Shown one piece after another: positions 1-9,223 of a stretch of DNA of 64,000 nucleotides. The notes beneath the pieces were generated by a model, which was not told where the DNA came from, made no database searches, and worked only from the letters and a program-made list of their open reading frames with translations. Within the stretch, counting starts at the first letter, position 1; each line of letters starts with the position of its first letter. Origin of the DNA: VAZQ01 sp963725185 (GTDB taxonomy: Bacteria > Pseudomonadota > Alphaproteobacteria > Rhizobiales > Xanthobacteraceae); assembly GCA_963725185.1 (NCBI GenBank), contig CAVRXO010000006.1:1984001-2048000 (forward strand), read 5' to 3'. Made by a program: the position numbers and the translations under genes.

Positions 1-2
1 AG

Positions 3-392
3 TATTTTGGGGCGAGCTGCGCGAACGAGGGCCAAGGCAGATTTCTCGACGAGGTGCTCCCGGCCGGGTATCGCGACTCAGCGCTCGCGACCTTCCATGA
101 AGCGATGGCGGCACGCGAGCCGGTCTACACCGTCGCCGACATGCGCGATCGCAGCGGGCGCATCGTCCATTTCGAGCGATTGCTGCTGCCTTTGGGCCGC
201 GACGGGACGACGGTCGATCGCATCATAGCCTCGATCGAAGCCGTCAGCCCGGAGGGGGTCTTCGACAGTCATCACTTGATGACTGGTCCGTCGCTGCCGC
301 CTGCTTTCGCGTTCTGTACGATCATCGAGACGAGCGGCGCGACCAGCCGATCCACACTTGTCTCGGCCATAGCGCGGGGAAGACGCGCGTAA
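3..392 (+). CDS. PAS-domain protein, C-terminal part (5' end outside window)
   Basis: The reading frame is open from the left edge (frame beginning at base 3) to a stop at 392, so only the last ~129 residues are seen. An internal ATG at 54 exists, but in-frame coding before it looks continuous with the protein. The segment VHFERLLLPLGRDG followed by VDRIIASI is typical of the short alphaproteobacterial PAS proteins (PAS_5 type) that resemble a sensory PAS fold without an obvious output domain. The C-terminal ~35 residues are low in recognisable motifs. The role (small-molecule or redox sensing) is family inference only; no partner kinase or cyclase is visible. It is transcribed toward the convergent PiT permease gene. 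Confidence 0.6.
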   Translation, partial: YFGASCANEGQGRFLDEVLPAGYRDSALATFHEAMAAREPVYTVADMRDRSGRIVHFERLLLPLGRDGTTVDRIIASIEAVSPEGVFDSHHLMTGPSLPPAFAFCTIIETSGATSRSTLVSAIARGRRA

Positions 393-436
393 ACGCGCTG
401 ATGAGCCGGGACTGTTCCAGGTTCCGAGGTCGGTCC

Positions 437-460
437 GGTCCCGGGTCGTAGCCCGGGACC
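437..460. terminator. Perfect 9-bp hairpin between convergent genes
   Basis: GGTCCCGGG (437-445), a 6-base loop, then CCCGGGACC (452-460). It lies in the gap between the convergent PAS gene and PiT permease gene, where a bidirectional terminator is expected. There is no T-run on either side, so a Rho-independent role is uncertain. Confidence 0.35.
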
Positions 461-487
461 AGGTTGACGCCGGGCCGGTGAGCGTTC

Positions 488-2100
488 TCAGAAGATCTGC
501 GAGAAGATCCAATACAAGCTGCCGGAGAGTATCATCGCGACCGGCAAGGTCAGCACCCAGGCCAGCGCAATGTTGCGAATGGTCGCCCATTGCAGCCCGG
601 AGCCGTTGGCCGCCATCGCTCCGGCAATGCCCGACGACAGGACGTGCGTGGTCGACACCGGCAAGCCGTAGCCGTCGGCTGCCGCGATGGTGGCGGCCGC
701 CGTGATCTCGGCGCAGGCGCCCTGCGCATAGGTAAGATGCGTCTTGCCGATCCTCTCGCCCACGGTGACGACGATACGCTTCCAACCGATCATCGTTCCC
801 AGGCCGAGCGCGATGGCGACCACGATCTTCACCCAGTACGGGATGAACTTGGTCGCGCCGTCGAGCGACTTCTTGTAGTTGTTGAGCGTGCTGACCTCCT
901 GCGCGCTCAAGTCGCTCTGCTTGTCGGCCATCAGGAAGCGGATCGCCTCCGAGGCAAGATACATGTCGTTGCGGGTATTGCCGACCTGGTCGGTCGGCAT
1001 CTTGGCGATCGAGCCGTAATCGCCGACCTGCTTGGAGATGTCGTTCACCAGGACGGCCAGCGAGGGATAGGTGCCCTCGCTGATCTGGTGCTGGGCGACA
1101 TACGAGGTCACGGCCGGCCGCGGATCGCCAAGGACGTTGTAGCCCGCGGCCTTGGCGCCGATCACCGCGCTGGCGGCCTGCGAGTTCGTCTGGAACTGCG
1201 CCATCTGGCTGGCCGGCATGGAGCGGTTGAGCGCATAAGCGGTCGGCACCGTGCCGATCAGGATCAGCATGATCAGGCCCATGCCCTTTTGGCCGTCGTT
1301 GGAGCCGTGGAAGAAGCTCACCAGGGTGCAGGTGAGGATGAGGATGCCGCGAATCCACCACGGCGGCGGCTCATCGCCCTTCGGTTCGGCGAAGAGCGCC
1401 TTGTTGTGGATGATCAGCTTGACCACCAGCAGCAGGAGGCCCGCGAGCACAAATCCGAAGATCGGCGAAAACAGCAGCGCTTTGGCGATCGAGGTGGCTT
1501 GGGTCCAATCCACGCCCGACGTTCCGCTGCGGCCGTGCATCAGCGCATTGGTCACGCCCACTCCGATGACCGAACCGATGAGCGTATGCGAGCTCGAAGC
1601 GGGCAGGCCGAGCGACCACGTCCCTAGATTCCAGACGATCGCCGCGATCAAGAGCGCGAACACCATGGCAAAGCCGGCGCTGCTCCCGACTTGCAGGATT
1701 AGCTCGACCGGCAGCAGGGAGACGATGCCGAAAGCCACCGCGCCCGATGACCACAAGACGCCGGCCAGATTGAACATGCCCGACCCACCGCAAAATTCGC
1801 CGGCAGCGATCGCGTGTAGATCACGGTCGCGACCGCGTTCGCGGTGTCGTGGAAACCGTTGACGAACTCGAAGCCAAGCGCAATCAGCAAGGCCACGAAC
1901 AGCAATAGGAAGGGCACGTAGTTGGTGATCCGGGTGCCGCTCGCGTCGATGTCGGTGTAGATGCTGTAGGCCACGAACAGCAGGGCGGCGCCCACCACGC
2001 CCGCGAACAGAATCGCCGCAAGCGGATTGAAGCCGCTCCCGAGATCCGGGCCGCGCCTTGCCGGTTCGATCAAGCCAGGTAACGCTGCGACGTCGGTCAT
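488..2100 (-). CDS. pit: PiT-family inorganic phosphate permease (frameshifted)
   Basis: Inner-membrane low-affinity phosphate/cation symporter of the PiT/Pho-4 family. Two frames together give one ~535-residue protein. The N-terminal part (from ATG at 2100) has hydrophobic helices and the signature GFEFVNGFHDTANAVAT. The second part has the repeat signature FFHGSNDGQKGMG and the paired GLPASSSHT and GLPVSTTHVLSSG motifs typical of the two PD001131-like repeats, with an extended periplasmic/cytoplasmic loop between. The frame changes near 1775-1790 (after ANFAV). The junction is explained best by a net loss of four bases (a missing GTCT-like piece), not by a one-base insertion as in most other broken genes here. 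No PhoU-like (DUF47) partner gene is adjacent. Confidence 0.85.
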
Positions 2101-2180
2101 TTTTCAACCCCTCCTCGCCCAAAATCCCAACTTGCGCGACCTCTGTGACAGGCAGATGAAAATCGCCGCCGCAGGGCCCG

Positions 2181-2930
2181 TCAGCTTGGTTGATTGTAGT
2201 CGTGCAGGACGCGCCCGTAAGGCAGCGTCAGATCCGCCAGAAAATGGTGGGCCGCGATGGTTTTTCTCACTGGAAAATCCGCTACCGGAGCGTTCACGTG
2301 CGGCACCAGATGGAGGCGGCCGGGACCGATCCAGGAGCCCTTCACCGCAATGTCGATAAGGTTATAGGCGACCAGCTGGCAGATCTCAAGACGCCCCTCG
2401 ACGCCCGGGATGAGCTTGAGATTGACTTGCGTCTTTGAGAGCGTGGCCGTGGTGCGCTCTCCGTTGCCGGCCATGCTCTCGTGCTTGTAGCCCATCGTCC
2501 CCATGGCGACGAGCTGACCCCCATAGGCCAGGGTGCCGGTCAGGGTGTCCTTGACGACCTCCAATTTCGGATGGGCGTATTTTTTCGGAAAACCCCAGAT
2601 CTCACGCCCGGCCGCGATCGGCGGATCATCGTCCAGATACATTTGCGCGACGAAATTGAGCTCCTGGCCGCCCATGCGGCACGGGATCACCATGCCGGAC
2701 TCGGTATAGCTGCCGAAGCCGGAGCTGTCGGGCATCTTGATCCATTCGTAATGGATGAGCGGCTGCTCGATCGGCTCCAGCGGCTCCGGCAGCTGCGCGG
2801 CAATGACCTCGGGGTCGGTTTCGTAGGTGATGACCATGTATTCGCGGTCGACGAACCGATAGGGACCCGCCGGATAGCTTGGGCCGGCAGCCGGCATCGA
2901 GGGAAGCTTGAGGACGTCTTCCTTGCGCAT
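2181..2930 (-). CDS. Acetoacetate decarboxylase-family protein
   Basis: 249 residues from ATG 2930, close to the usual ADC length of ~245-250. The core motif EIWGFPKKYAHPKLE contains adjacent Lys116-Lys117, where clostridial ADC has its Schiff-base lysine (Lys115) and the neighbouring lysine that lowers its pKa. It may decarboxylate acetoacetate to acetone or, as in many alphaproteobacterial relatives, act on another beta-keto acid or do aldolase/dehydratase chemistry. The frame runs upstream to 3044, but the sequence before MRKEDVLKLP is low-quality and I take the later ATG. It is divergent from the patatin gene with ~226 bp between them. Confidence 0.85.
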   Translation of the reverse strand: MRKEDVLKLPSMPAAGPSYPAGPYRFVDREYMVITYETDPEVIAAQLPEPLEPIEQPLIHYEWIKMPDSSGFGSYTESGMVIPCRMGGQELNFVAQMYLDDDPPIAAGREIWGFPKKYAHPKLEVVKDTLTGTLAYGGQLVAMGTMGYKHESMAGNGERTTATLSKTQVNLKLIPGVEGRLEICQLVAYNLIDIAVKGSWIGPGRLHLVPHVNAPVADFPVRKTIAAHHFLADLTLPYGRVLHDYNQPS

Positions 2931-3156
2931 TGGGGGCTCGCTGTTGCGGTGAAACCGCTCGCAATGATGTCGCGCCGCGGCGGGCACGGCGGATGGCGGG
3001 TAGCCGAAGCGATGTGAGCCAAGAACGCTACGGCCATGTGACACTGGCGCTGAAAGCCTCCAAATTGTCCGCTTCGGTCGGCGCGACCCGTCACTGTCAT
3101 GTCACGTAGTTTGTTGACAGTTCCTCCTACGTCACTCTGTTCTCGCGCGGTGCGCC

Positions 3157-4335
3157 ATGGATGATATTGCGTCGACCTCCCGAATTGATCGTTCTCCCGA
3201 TGAGCGTTCGTCGCGCGTCTGGCGTCCCGAGCGGTGCGATCGCGTGGCGCTGGTGCTGCAGGGCGGCGGCGCGCTCGGCGCCTACCAGGCGGGCGTCTAT
3301 CAGGCCATGCACGAAGCCGGATTGGAGCCTGATTGGGTGTCGGGCGTATCGATCGGCGCGATCAATGCGGCCATCATCGCCGGCAATCCGCCCGATCGCC
3401 GCCTGAGTCAGCTGCGCACGTTCTGGGAGCAGATCACGGACCGCAAGATCTGGCCGTTCACGCCGGACGGCGATGTCTTCCGCAAGGCGCGCAATGCCAC
3501 GAGCTGCTGGCTCACCATGCTGAACGGGCAGCCCGGTTTCTTCGCGCCGCGCTTTCCCAATCCGTGGTTGAGCTTCACCGGCGCCCAAAGCGCCACCAGC
3601 TACTACGACAGTTCGCCCTTGCAGGAGACCCTGAGGGAGCTCGTCGATTTCTCGTTGCTCAACGATCGCTCGGTGCGGTTCTCGGTCGGCGCCGTCAATG
3701 TGCTCAGCGGCAACTTCATCTATTTCGACAACGCCGACGAGCAGATCGAGCCCGCGCACGTGCTGGCGAGCGGCGCGCTGCCGCCGGCGCTGCCGATGAT
3801 CAAGATCGGAACCGACCACTATTGGGACGGCGGCATCGTATCGAACACCCCGCTGCAGCACCTGCTCGACCAGGACGACAGCCTCAACACATTCGTGTTC
3901 CAGGTCGATCTCTTCAGCGCCCACGGCGTATTGCCGCGCGACATCCAGGATGTCCTGGCTCGCCACAAGGACATCATGTATTCCTCGCGCACGCGGCACA
4001 ACACCGATGTGTTCCGGCGCATGCATGTCTGGAAGACCCGGCTCTGTCAGGCCCTGGCCAAGATTCCGCCGGAGCAGCTCTCGGACGAGGAGCGGGCGCT
4101 GAAGGAAGAGCTGTCGCACCTGCCGGAGATCAGCATCCTGCACATCATCTACCAGCAGAAGGCCTATGAGGGGCATGCCAAGGACTACGAATTCTCCGGC
4201 ACCTCCATGCGCGAGCACTGGCAAAGCGGCTACGAGGACACCAGGCGCACCCTCAAGCATAAAAAGTGGCTGGTGATGCCGCCGCCCGGTTCCGGTATCC
4301 TGGTTCACGACGTCCATCGCGAGGAGGCCGATTGA
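3157..4335 (+). CDS. Patatin-like phospholipase with DUF3734-type C-terminus
   Basis: 392 residues. The Ser-Asp dyad of patatin hydrolases is complete: oxyanion-hole loop GGGALGAYQAG (36-46), nucleophile elbow GVSIG (Ser65) and DGG (Asp224). The region after ~residue 250 (LFSAHG...DIMYSSRTRHNTD) matches the extension usually called DUF3734. No signal peptide is evident, so it is probably cytoplasmic or membrane-associated, acting on membrane lipids or polyester-type storage material. The stop at 4335 is only 7 bases before the PPK2 start, indicating one transcript. Patatin plus PPK2 next to a phosphate permease suggests a storage or phosphate-stress context, which is inference. Confidence 0.9.
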   Translation: MDDIASTSRIDRSPDERSSRVWRPERCDRVALVLQGGGALGAYQAGVYQAMHEAGLEPDWVSGVSIGAINAAIIAGNPPDRRLSQLRTFWEQITDRKIWPFTPDGDVFRKARNATSCWLTMLNGQPGFFAPRFPNPWLSFTGAQSATSYYDSSPLQETLRELVDFSLLNDRSVRFSVGAVNVLSGNFIYFDNADEQIEPAHVLASGALPPALPMIKIGTDHYWDGGIVSNTPLQHLLDQDDSLNTFVFQVDLFSAHGVLPRDIQDVLARHKDIMYSSRTRHNTDVFRRMHVWKTRLCQALAKIPPEQLSDEERALKEELSHLPEISILHIIYQQKAYEGHAKDYEFSGTSMREHWQSGYEDTRRTLKHKKWLVMPPPGSGILVHDVHREEAD

Positions 4336-4342
4336 TCGGACC

Positions 4343-5273
4343 ATGACTGAAGACACCCCGGCGCCCCAGGATCGCAGGCAGCAAGATCGCATGCACGACG
4401 AGATGCTCGACAGCTTCGACGAGGAGCTCGAGCTGGAGATCGACGACGACCGGCTGGCGCAGCTGCTGGCCGAGATGTCCGAGCATCCGGACCGGGCCAC
4501 CATCGATCGTCGCGTCTATTTTAGGGAGCTGTTCCGGCTGCAGGGCGAGCTGGTCAAGCTGCAGGACTGGGTGCAGCACCAGAAGCTCAAGGTCGTCGTG
4601 ATCTTCGAAGGCCGCGACTCGGCCGGCAAGGGCGGCGTCATCAAGCGGATCACGCAGCGCCTCAATCCGCGGGTCTGCCGGGTCGCCGCGCTGCCGGCCC
4701 CGAGCGAGCGCGAGCGCACGCAATGGTATTTCCAGCGCTACGTGTCGCACCTGCCGGCCGGAGGCGAGATCGTCCTGTTCGACCGCAGCTGGTACAACCG
4801 CGCCGGTGTCGAGCGCGTGATGGGTTTCTGCACGCCGGAGCAGTGCGAGGAATTCTTCCATTCCGTGCCCGAATTCGAGCGCATGCTGGTGCGCTCCGGG
4901 ATCGTCGTGATCAAGTATTGGTTTTCCATCACCGACGAGGAGCAGCAATTTCGTTTCATGATGCGCATTCACGATCCGCTCAAGCAGTGGAAGCTCAGCC
5001 CGATGGACGTCGAGTTCGAGGAGCCGCTGGGAGCAGTACACCAAGGCCAAGGAGGCCATGCTGGAGCGGACTCACATCGCGGAGGCGCCCTGGTGGATCG
5101 TCGAGGCGGTGGACAAGAAGCGCGCGCGCCTGAACTGCATCGCCCACCTGCTCGGCCAGATCCCCTACCAGGAGATCCGGCACGAGCCGGTCGTGTTGCC
5201 GCCGCGCGTTCACAACCCGGAATATCACCGCGGCCCGATTCCGCGGGAAATGTTTGTTCCGGCGATCTACTGA
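4343..5273 (+). CDS. ppk2: Polyphosphate kinase 2 family (frameshifted)
   Basis: PPK2 transfers phosphate between polyphosphate and nucleotides. The N-terminal frame has Walker A FEGRDSAGKGG (around residues 88-98), the following VIKRITQRLNPR, and the lid/Walker B segment VLFDRSWYNRAGVERVMGF, all canonical for class I PPK2. The frame breaks near 5010-5015; deleting one T in GAGTTCGAGG gives MDVESRSRWEQYTKAKEAM and continues in the third frame as ...IVEAVDKKRARLNCIAHLL to the stop at 5273, which is the normal PPK2 C-terminus. The restored protein is ~309 residues. An acidic N-terminal leader of ~50 residues precedes the kinase domain, as in many rhizobial members. It forms an operon with the upstream patatin gene. 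Confidence 0.88.
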
Positions 5274-5301
5274 TCGTTCGGCTCGGCTCCGCTCCTCCGC
5301 C

Positions 5302-5688
5302 TCAGAGCATGCACACCCATTGGGTGCCGGACATCCCGATAGCGCGTGCGGCGCCGCTCGCCAGATCGAGCGTAACCCCCCGCGTGTACGGGCCGCGGTC
5401 GTTGATCACGACCGTGACGGATTTTCCGTTTCGGGGATTGGTCACGGTCACATGCGATCCGAATGCCAGGGAGCGATGCGCCGCCGTATAGCCTCCGGCA
5501 TTGAAGGTCTCTCCGCTGGCGGTCCGGCGGCCGGAGGAATAGTACGCGGCGACGACGCGTGCCCCGGAGCAGTTGCCCTCGGGTTGCTGGTGCGCAAAGA
5601 ACCAGGGGAAGCCGCGACTGCTGGCGGCGGTCGGCAGCGTGGTGAGGAGCGCAAGGGTCAGTGCGGAAATGAAGAACGACGTACGCAT
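5302..5688 (-). CDS. rlpA: RlpA-like double-psi beta-barrel protein, secreted
   Basis: 128 residues. ATG 5688 is chosen because AGGAGG lies 6 bases before it, whereas the upstream ATG (5694) touches that same box. A signal peptide (TSFFISALTLALLTTLPTAAS) is followed by a short linker and the RlpA core: YYSSGRRTASGETFN, LAFGSHVTVTNPRNGKSV and VINDRGPYTRGVTLDLASGAA. RlpA-type proteins bind denuded glycan and some cleave peptidoglycan. This one lacks a SPOR domain and an evident lipobox, so it is a minimal soluble or periplasmic version. It is convergent with PPK2, with 28 bp between stops. Confidence 0.85.
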   Translation of the reverse strand: MRTSFFISALTLALLTTLPTAASSRGFPWFFAHQQPEGNCSGARVVAAYYSSGRRTASGETFNAGGYTAAHRSLAFGSHVTVTNPRNGKSVTVVINDRGPYTRGVTLDLASGAARAIGMSGTQWVCML

Positions 5689-5733
5689 GAACATCCTCCT
5701 GGTTGGTAGGTCGATTTTTTGAACGGCCCGGTT

Positions 5734-6489
5734 CTATTGCGGGATGCCATTCGCCAGGAACAGGGCCCGGCCCTCCGGCGAGGCCAGATAGGCCATGAAG
5801 GCCTTGGCGTCATCGGGGTCGGGCGCCGTCGATACCACGGCGGCGCTGTAATTGGCATAGTTCTGAATCTCGGCCGGCAGAGGTCCGACCAGGCGCAATC
5901 CGCGGTCGCGGTAGCCGAGAATGTCGGTGATCCCGCCGAAGCCGAATTCCTTGGCCCTGCCGTCCATCAGATGGTGCATCACCGCGGTGCCGTCCCAGAG
6001 CCGGATCAGCTTGCCCTGGATCTGGTCGAACACGCCGATCTTCTTCAGCATGTCGTCGATGTAGGTGCCGCTCGAAGCGGTGTTGTAGACCACGGCCTCG
6101 GCATCAAGCAGAGAGGTCTTGAGCGCCTGGACGCTGGACACGTCCGGCGGCGGGGCGCCCTCGCGCGCCACCACCCCGACCCCGACCCGCCCCAGATGCA
6201 TCTGCCCGTCTGCCAGGACCTTCCCGGCCTTGGTCAGCTCGGCGATGACCGCGGGCGAGGACACCACGATGTCGGCCGCCTCGCCGCCGGCGACCCGCTT
6301 GCCGAGGTCGAGCGGAGGCTCATAGGTGAACTTGGCCTCGGTCCCGGTCCTGTCGCGGAAGACCTCCGCCGCGGCATTGAGTCCCGGCCGCATTCCGCCG
6401 GCGGCCAAAACCTTGAGCTCGGCAGCGCTCGCGGCCGTGCCCGACGCAAGGCAAGCTGCTGCCAGCGCATGGAAAAACAGCTTCTTCAT
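5734..6489 (-). CDS. ModA-like periplasmic substrate-binding protein
   Basis: 251 residues with signal peptide (MKKLFFHALAAACLASG...ASA). The mature start LKVLAAGGMRP, ADIVVSSPAVIAELTKAGKV and the C-terminal FMAYLASPEGRALFLANGI match the molybdate-binding (ModA/extracellular type II) family. It lacks neighbouring modB and modC genes, so the ligand is unproven; many orphan rhizobial copies bind other oxyanions or unknown ligands. GAGG lies 5 bases before the ATG. It diverges from the Vgb-like gene at 6582. Confidence 0.8.
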   Translation of the reverse strand: MKKLFFHALAAACLASGTAASAAELKVLAAGGMRPGLNAAAEVFRDRTGTEAKFTYEPPLDLGKRVAGGEAADIVVSSPAVIAELTKAGKVLADGQMHLGRVGVGVVAREGAPPPDVSSVQALKTSLLDAEAVVYNTASSGTYIDDMLKKIGVFDQIQGKLIRLWDGTAVMHHLMDGRAKEFGFGGITDILGYRDRGLRLVGPLPAEIQNYANYSAAVVSTAPDPDDAKAFMAYLASPEGRALFLANGIPQ

Positions 6490-6581
6490 TGCGACCTCGC
6501 TCGTTATGGTCTACCGGTGGTGGGCAAGGACGGGTTGCACCGGCAAGCTCGTCCAAGGACCGTGGACCGACAGGAGCATTC

Positions 6582-8211
6582 ATGTCTTTAGCTGACGATC
6601 GTTTGGCGGGTAAAGTTCTGGTTTCCCTCACATTGACGGCTTGCCTGGCCTCGACCGCGTGGGGAGCGGCCATCACCGGCAGCGTGACCGGGCCGGACGG
6701 CAAGCCCTTCATGGGCGCATTCGTGGTCGCCGAGAACACGCAGAACAAGATGACGGTGAATGTTCTGTCCGACGCAGCAGGGCCGCTATCACATCGACCG
6801 CCTCCCGGCCGCCACCTATACGGTGAAGATCACCGCCATCGGCTACCGCAGCGATCCCCGCACCGATGTGCAATTGACCGACGACCAGAAGGCGGCGTTC
6901 GACTTTGCGCTGCAAAAAGCGCCGGTGCGTTGGGGCGATCTCACCACCTATCAGGGCCGGCAGCTGCTGCCCAAGACCGCCAACCACGATCTCAGCTACA
7001 AGGATCCGTTTTTCACCACCTGTTTCCAATCCTGCCACTCGTTCCAGACCCGCATGACCCCGACCGCCTTTGACGAGGACGGCTGGCGGGCCCGCGTCAA
7101 GTACATGCGCGACACGATGTGGGGTGGGCGGCGGCCATATGACCGATCAAACGGTCGAGGATTTCACTTCCTATCTCACCACCGCCTTCGGTCCCAACTC
7201 GCCGAAGCCGGCCTCGCCCGACGATATGCCGCAATACAAGTCGCTGGTGCGGTCCGTTCAGCCCGGCGCCATGAACATCGCCTATGTGGAGTACGACTTC
7301 CACGGCGACAACGGGCTTGGGCCCTGGAGCGCGGTCGAGGACAAGGACGGGAATGTTCTGGATTCCCTACTACGGACGCGGCAACGAGGTGGTGCGGATT
7401 GAATCCCAAGACCGCCGAGCTGACGCGCTTCCCGCTGCCGTTCTCGCAGCACGGCCGGCATTCATTCGGCGGTCCCGGCGCCCGACGGCACGGTCTGGTT
7501 CACCGAGGCGTCGCTCGGCCGCATCGGCCAGCTCGAACCCGGCCACCAAGGAGATACATCGAGTATCAGAACACGCCGCTGCCCGACGGCAAGCGCACCG
7601 GCTCGCACACCATCCGGGTGGACGAGCACGGCACGGTGTGGGTGAGCGGCGGTCCGGCGATCTCGATGTTCGATCCCAAGACCGAGGAGTTCAAGCATTT
7701 CGACCTCGGCGGAACCTACGGCAATGTGGTCGGCCAGAACGGCGACGAGTGGTTCACCTCGTTCGTGGAGGATGGTCCGATCGCCCGCGTCACGCACGAC
7801 GGCGTGCTCACCAAGTTCTATCCGCCCACCAAGGGCAAGCCGCAGCGACTGCAGGTGGATTCCGACGGCATCGTCTGGTTCAGCGAGCGCCGCGGCGACA
7901 AGATCGGCCGTCTCGATCCCAAGACCGGGAAGTTCAAGGAATTCCCGCTGCCCGGGCCTGAGCCCAGCCCCTACGCGATCGGCATCGATCGCAACCATAT
8001 GATCTGGTATTCCTCGCACGAGCAGGACACGATCGGCCGCCTGGACCCCAAGACCGGCGCGGTCATCGAGTATCCGTTCCCGCATTCCGAGATTTCGATG
8101 CGGGAGTTCTTCCTCGATTCGCAGGGGCGCATGTGGTACGCGAGCTCGGTCAACAACAAGATCGGCTACTTCTACTTCAATGACGCGGACGGCGCGGCCG
8201 CCGGCAAATAG
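6582..8211 (+). pseudogene. Vgb-type beta-propeller with N-terminal carboxypeptidase-regulatory-like domain and CX3CH motif (multiply frameshifted)
   Basis: Secreted protein of ~540 residues when frames are joined. Order: signal peptide (VLVSLTLTACLASTAWG), an Ig-like carboxypeptidase-regulatory fold (ITGSVTGPDGKPFMGAFV...YTVKITAIGYRS), a segment with C-F-Q-S-C-H (bases 7021-7038) that may bind haem, then virginiamycin-B-lyase-like propeller blades (GTVWVSGGPAISMFDPKT, GIVWFSERRGDKIGRLDPKT, MIWYSSHEQDTIGRLDPKT). Frame changes near 6775, 7136, 7347, 7384, 7466 and 7540-7560 can nearly all be mended by removing one base, so the gene is probably intact in the organism. Substrate unknown; lactone-opening Vgb activity is not implied. 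It is followed by the GlcG/HbpS-like and paralogous secreted genes. Confidence 0.75.
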
Positions 8212-8232
8212 CCAAGACAGCATTGCAATCGG

Positions 8233-8266
8233 CAAAAAAATAGCGAGTGGGCTTGGCCACTCGCTA
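8233..8266 (-). terminator. Rho-independent terminator for the 8382-8988 gene
   Basis: Perfect 10-bp stem TAGCGAGTGG (8241-8250) / CCACTCGCTA (8257-8266) with a 6-base loop. Read on the minus strand it is followed by seven T (the A-run at 8234-8240), a classical intrinsic terminator ~115 bp past the stop of the minus-strand GlcG/HbpS-like gene. The stem sequence is also a member of the ACTCGCTA repeat family seen at 10103-10175 and 63978-64000. Confidence 0.7.
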
Positions 8267-8381
8267 TCCGCAATTCGCAGCTTGTCGCCGGCTACGATAA
8301 ATTCCAAGCGATTGATTGAGACGCCGCCGCAACCCACAGCGTCACCCGCGGGCTTGACCCGCGGGTCCATCGCTATTCGCC

Positions 8382-8988
8382 TTACTGGGTCCGCTGAATG
8401 TCGGGCAGCAGCGCCGGCTGCGGGCCCATGACCTTGGTCAGCGCCCGCCAGGCGCAGATTTCGTCGCTCCATTCCGGCGGCTTGGGCGCCGAGCCGCCGA
8501 CCCCGATGGCGCCGATGAACTGGTTGCCGTTGATGACGATCGGCAGGCCGCCCGAATTGGCGAAATTGCCGAACGAATATTGGCGCAGCTCGGACGAGCG
8601 GCCCTGCAGCACCGCGTTCATGGTCGCCTTGCTGGGCTGGCGCGTGTTGAGCACGGTGCGCGCCTTCATCATCGCGGTGTCGATGTTGATCTTTGTTCTG
8701 GCCGTCCATGCGGTACATGTAGACCGGCTCGCCGAACTGATCGATGATGGCGATGCTGACCCTGACGCCTTGCTTGGCGGCTTCGTCGACGCAGGCCTTG
8801 GCGATGGCCTCGGCGGTCGCGATGTTGATCTCGTTCTGCTCCAGGATGGACTTGGTCGCATCGCCGCGAATGACGAATTGGTCGCCGTCGGCGGCGCGGC
8901 TGGTGCCGATGAGGCCCGGGCCGATAAGCGCGGCCGCGGCAACGGCCGTCAGGACTCCGACATGGAATACTCCGAGATGGAATTTCAT
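8382..8988 (-). CDS. GlcG/HbpS-like secreted haem-binding-family protein 1 (frameshifted)
   Basis: About 201 residues after joining two frames. ATG 8988 has GGAGGG 8 bases upstream. There is a signal peptide (GVLTAVAAAALIGPGLIGTSRA), then TAEAIAKACVDEAAKQG..VSIAIIDQFGEPVYMYRMDGQ, then after the break MKARTVLNTRQPS, LPIVINGNQFIGAIGVGGS and EICAWRALTKVMG. These are hallmarks of the PF03928 (GlcG/HbpS) fold, whose members bind haem or cobalamin or have unknown ligands. The break near 8694 is cured by dropping one A in AACAAAGATC. Its own terminator lies at 8233-8266. Confidence 0.82.
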
Positions 8989-9223
8989 CTTTGGTTCCCT
9001 CCAAACGCGATGCTCGCACGGGCATCCGGGCTCAATCTGCCTCATCCCACGCGCCGGTACAACTTTCGATTCCGCGCCATCATGCGGACCCGGAACGCGG
9101 GCGATGAAAACCGTTATGGCAACCGTCTCCCACTTTCGCGGCAGCCGGCTGTTGGTGTAGCCTCATGCAAACAGCTCAATAACAGATGCGCGTCGCATGC
9201 GACGCCCCAAGGGAGGATTGACG

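Noticed and set aside
3127..4503. 458-residue minus-strand frame opposite the patatin gene
   Set aside because: Begins in a Ser-run and lacks any family motif; patatin catalytic residues are all on the plus strand.
5734..6489. Naming the binding protein ModA of a molybdate transporter
   Set aside because: No modB or modC nearby; ligand cannot be assigned from sequence alone.
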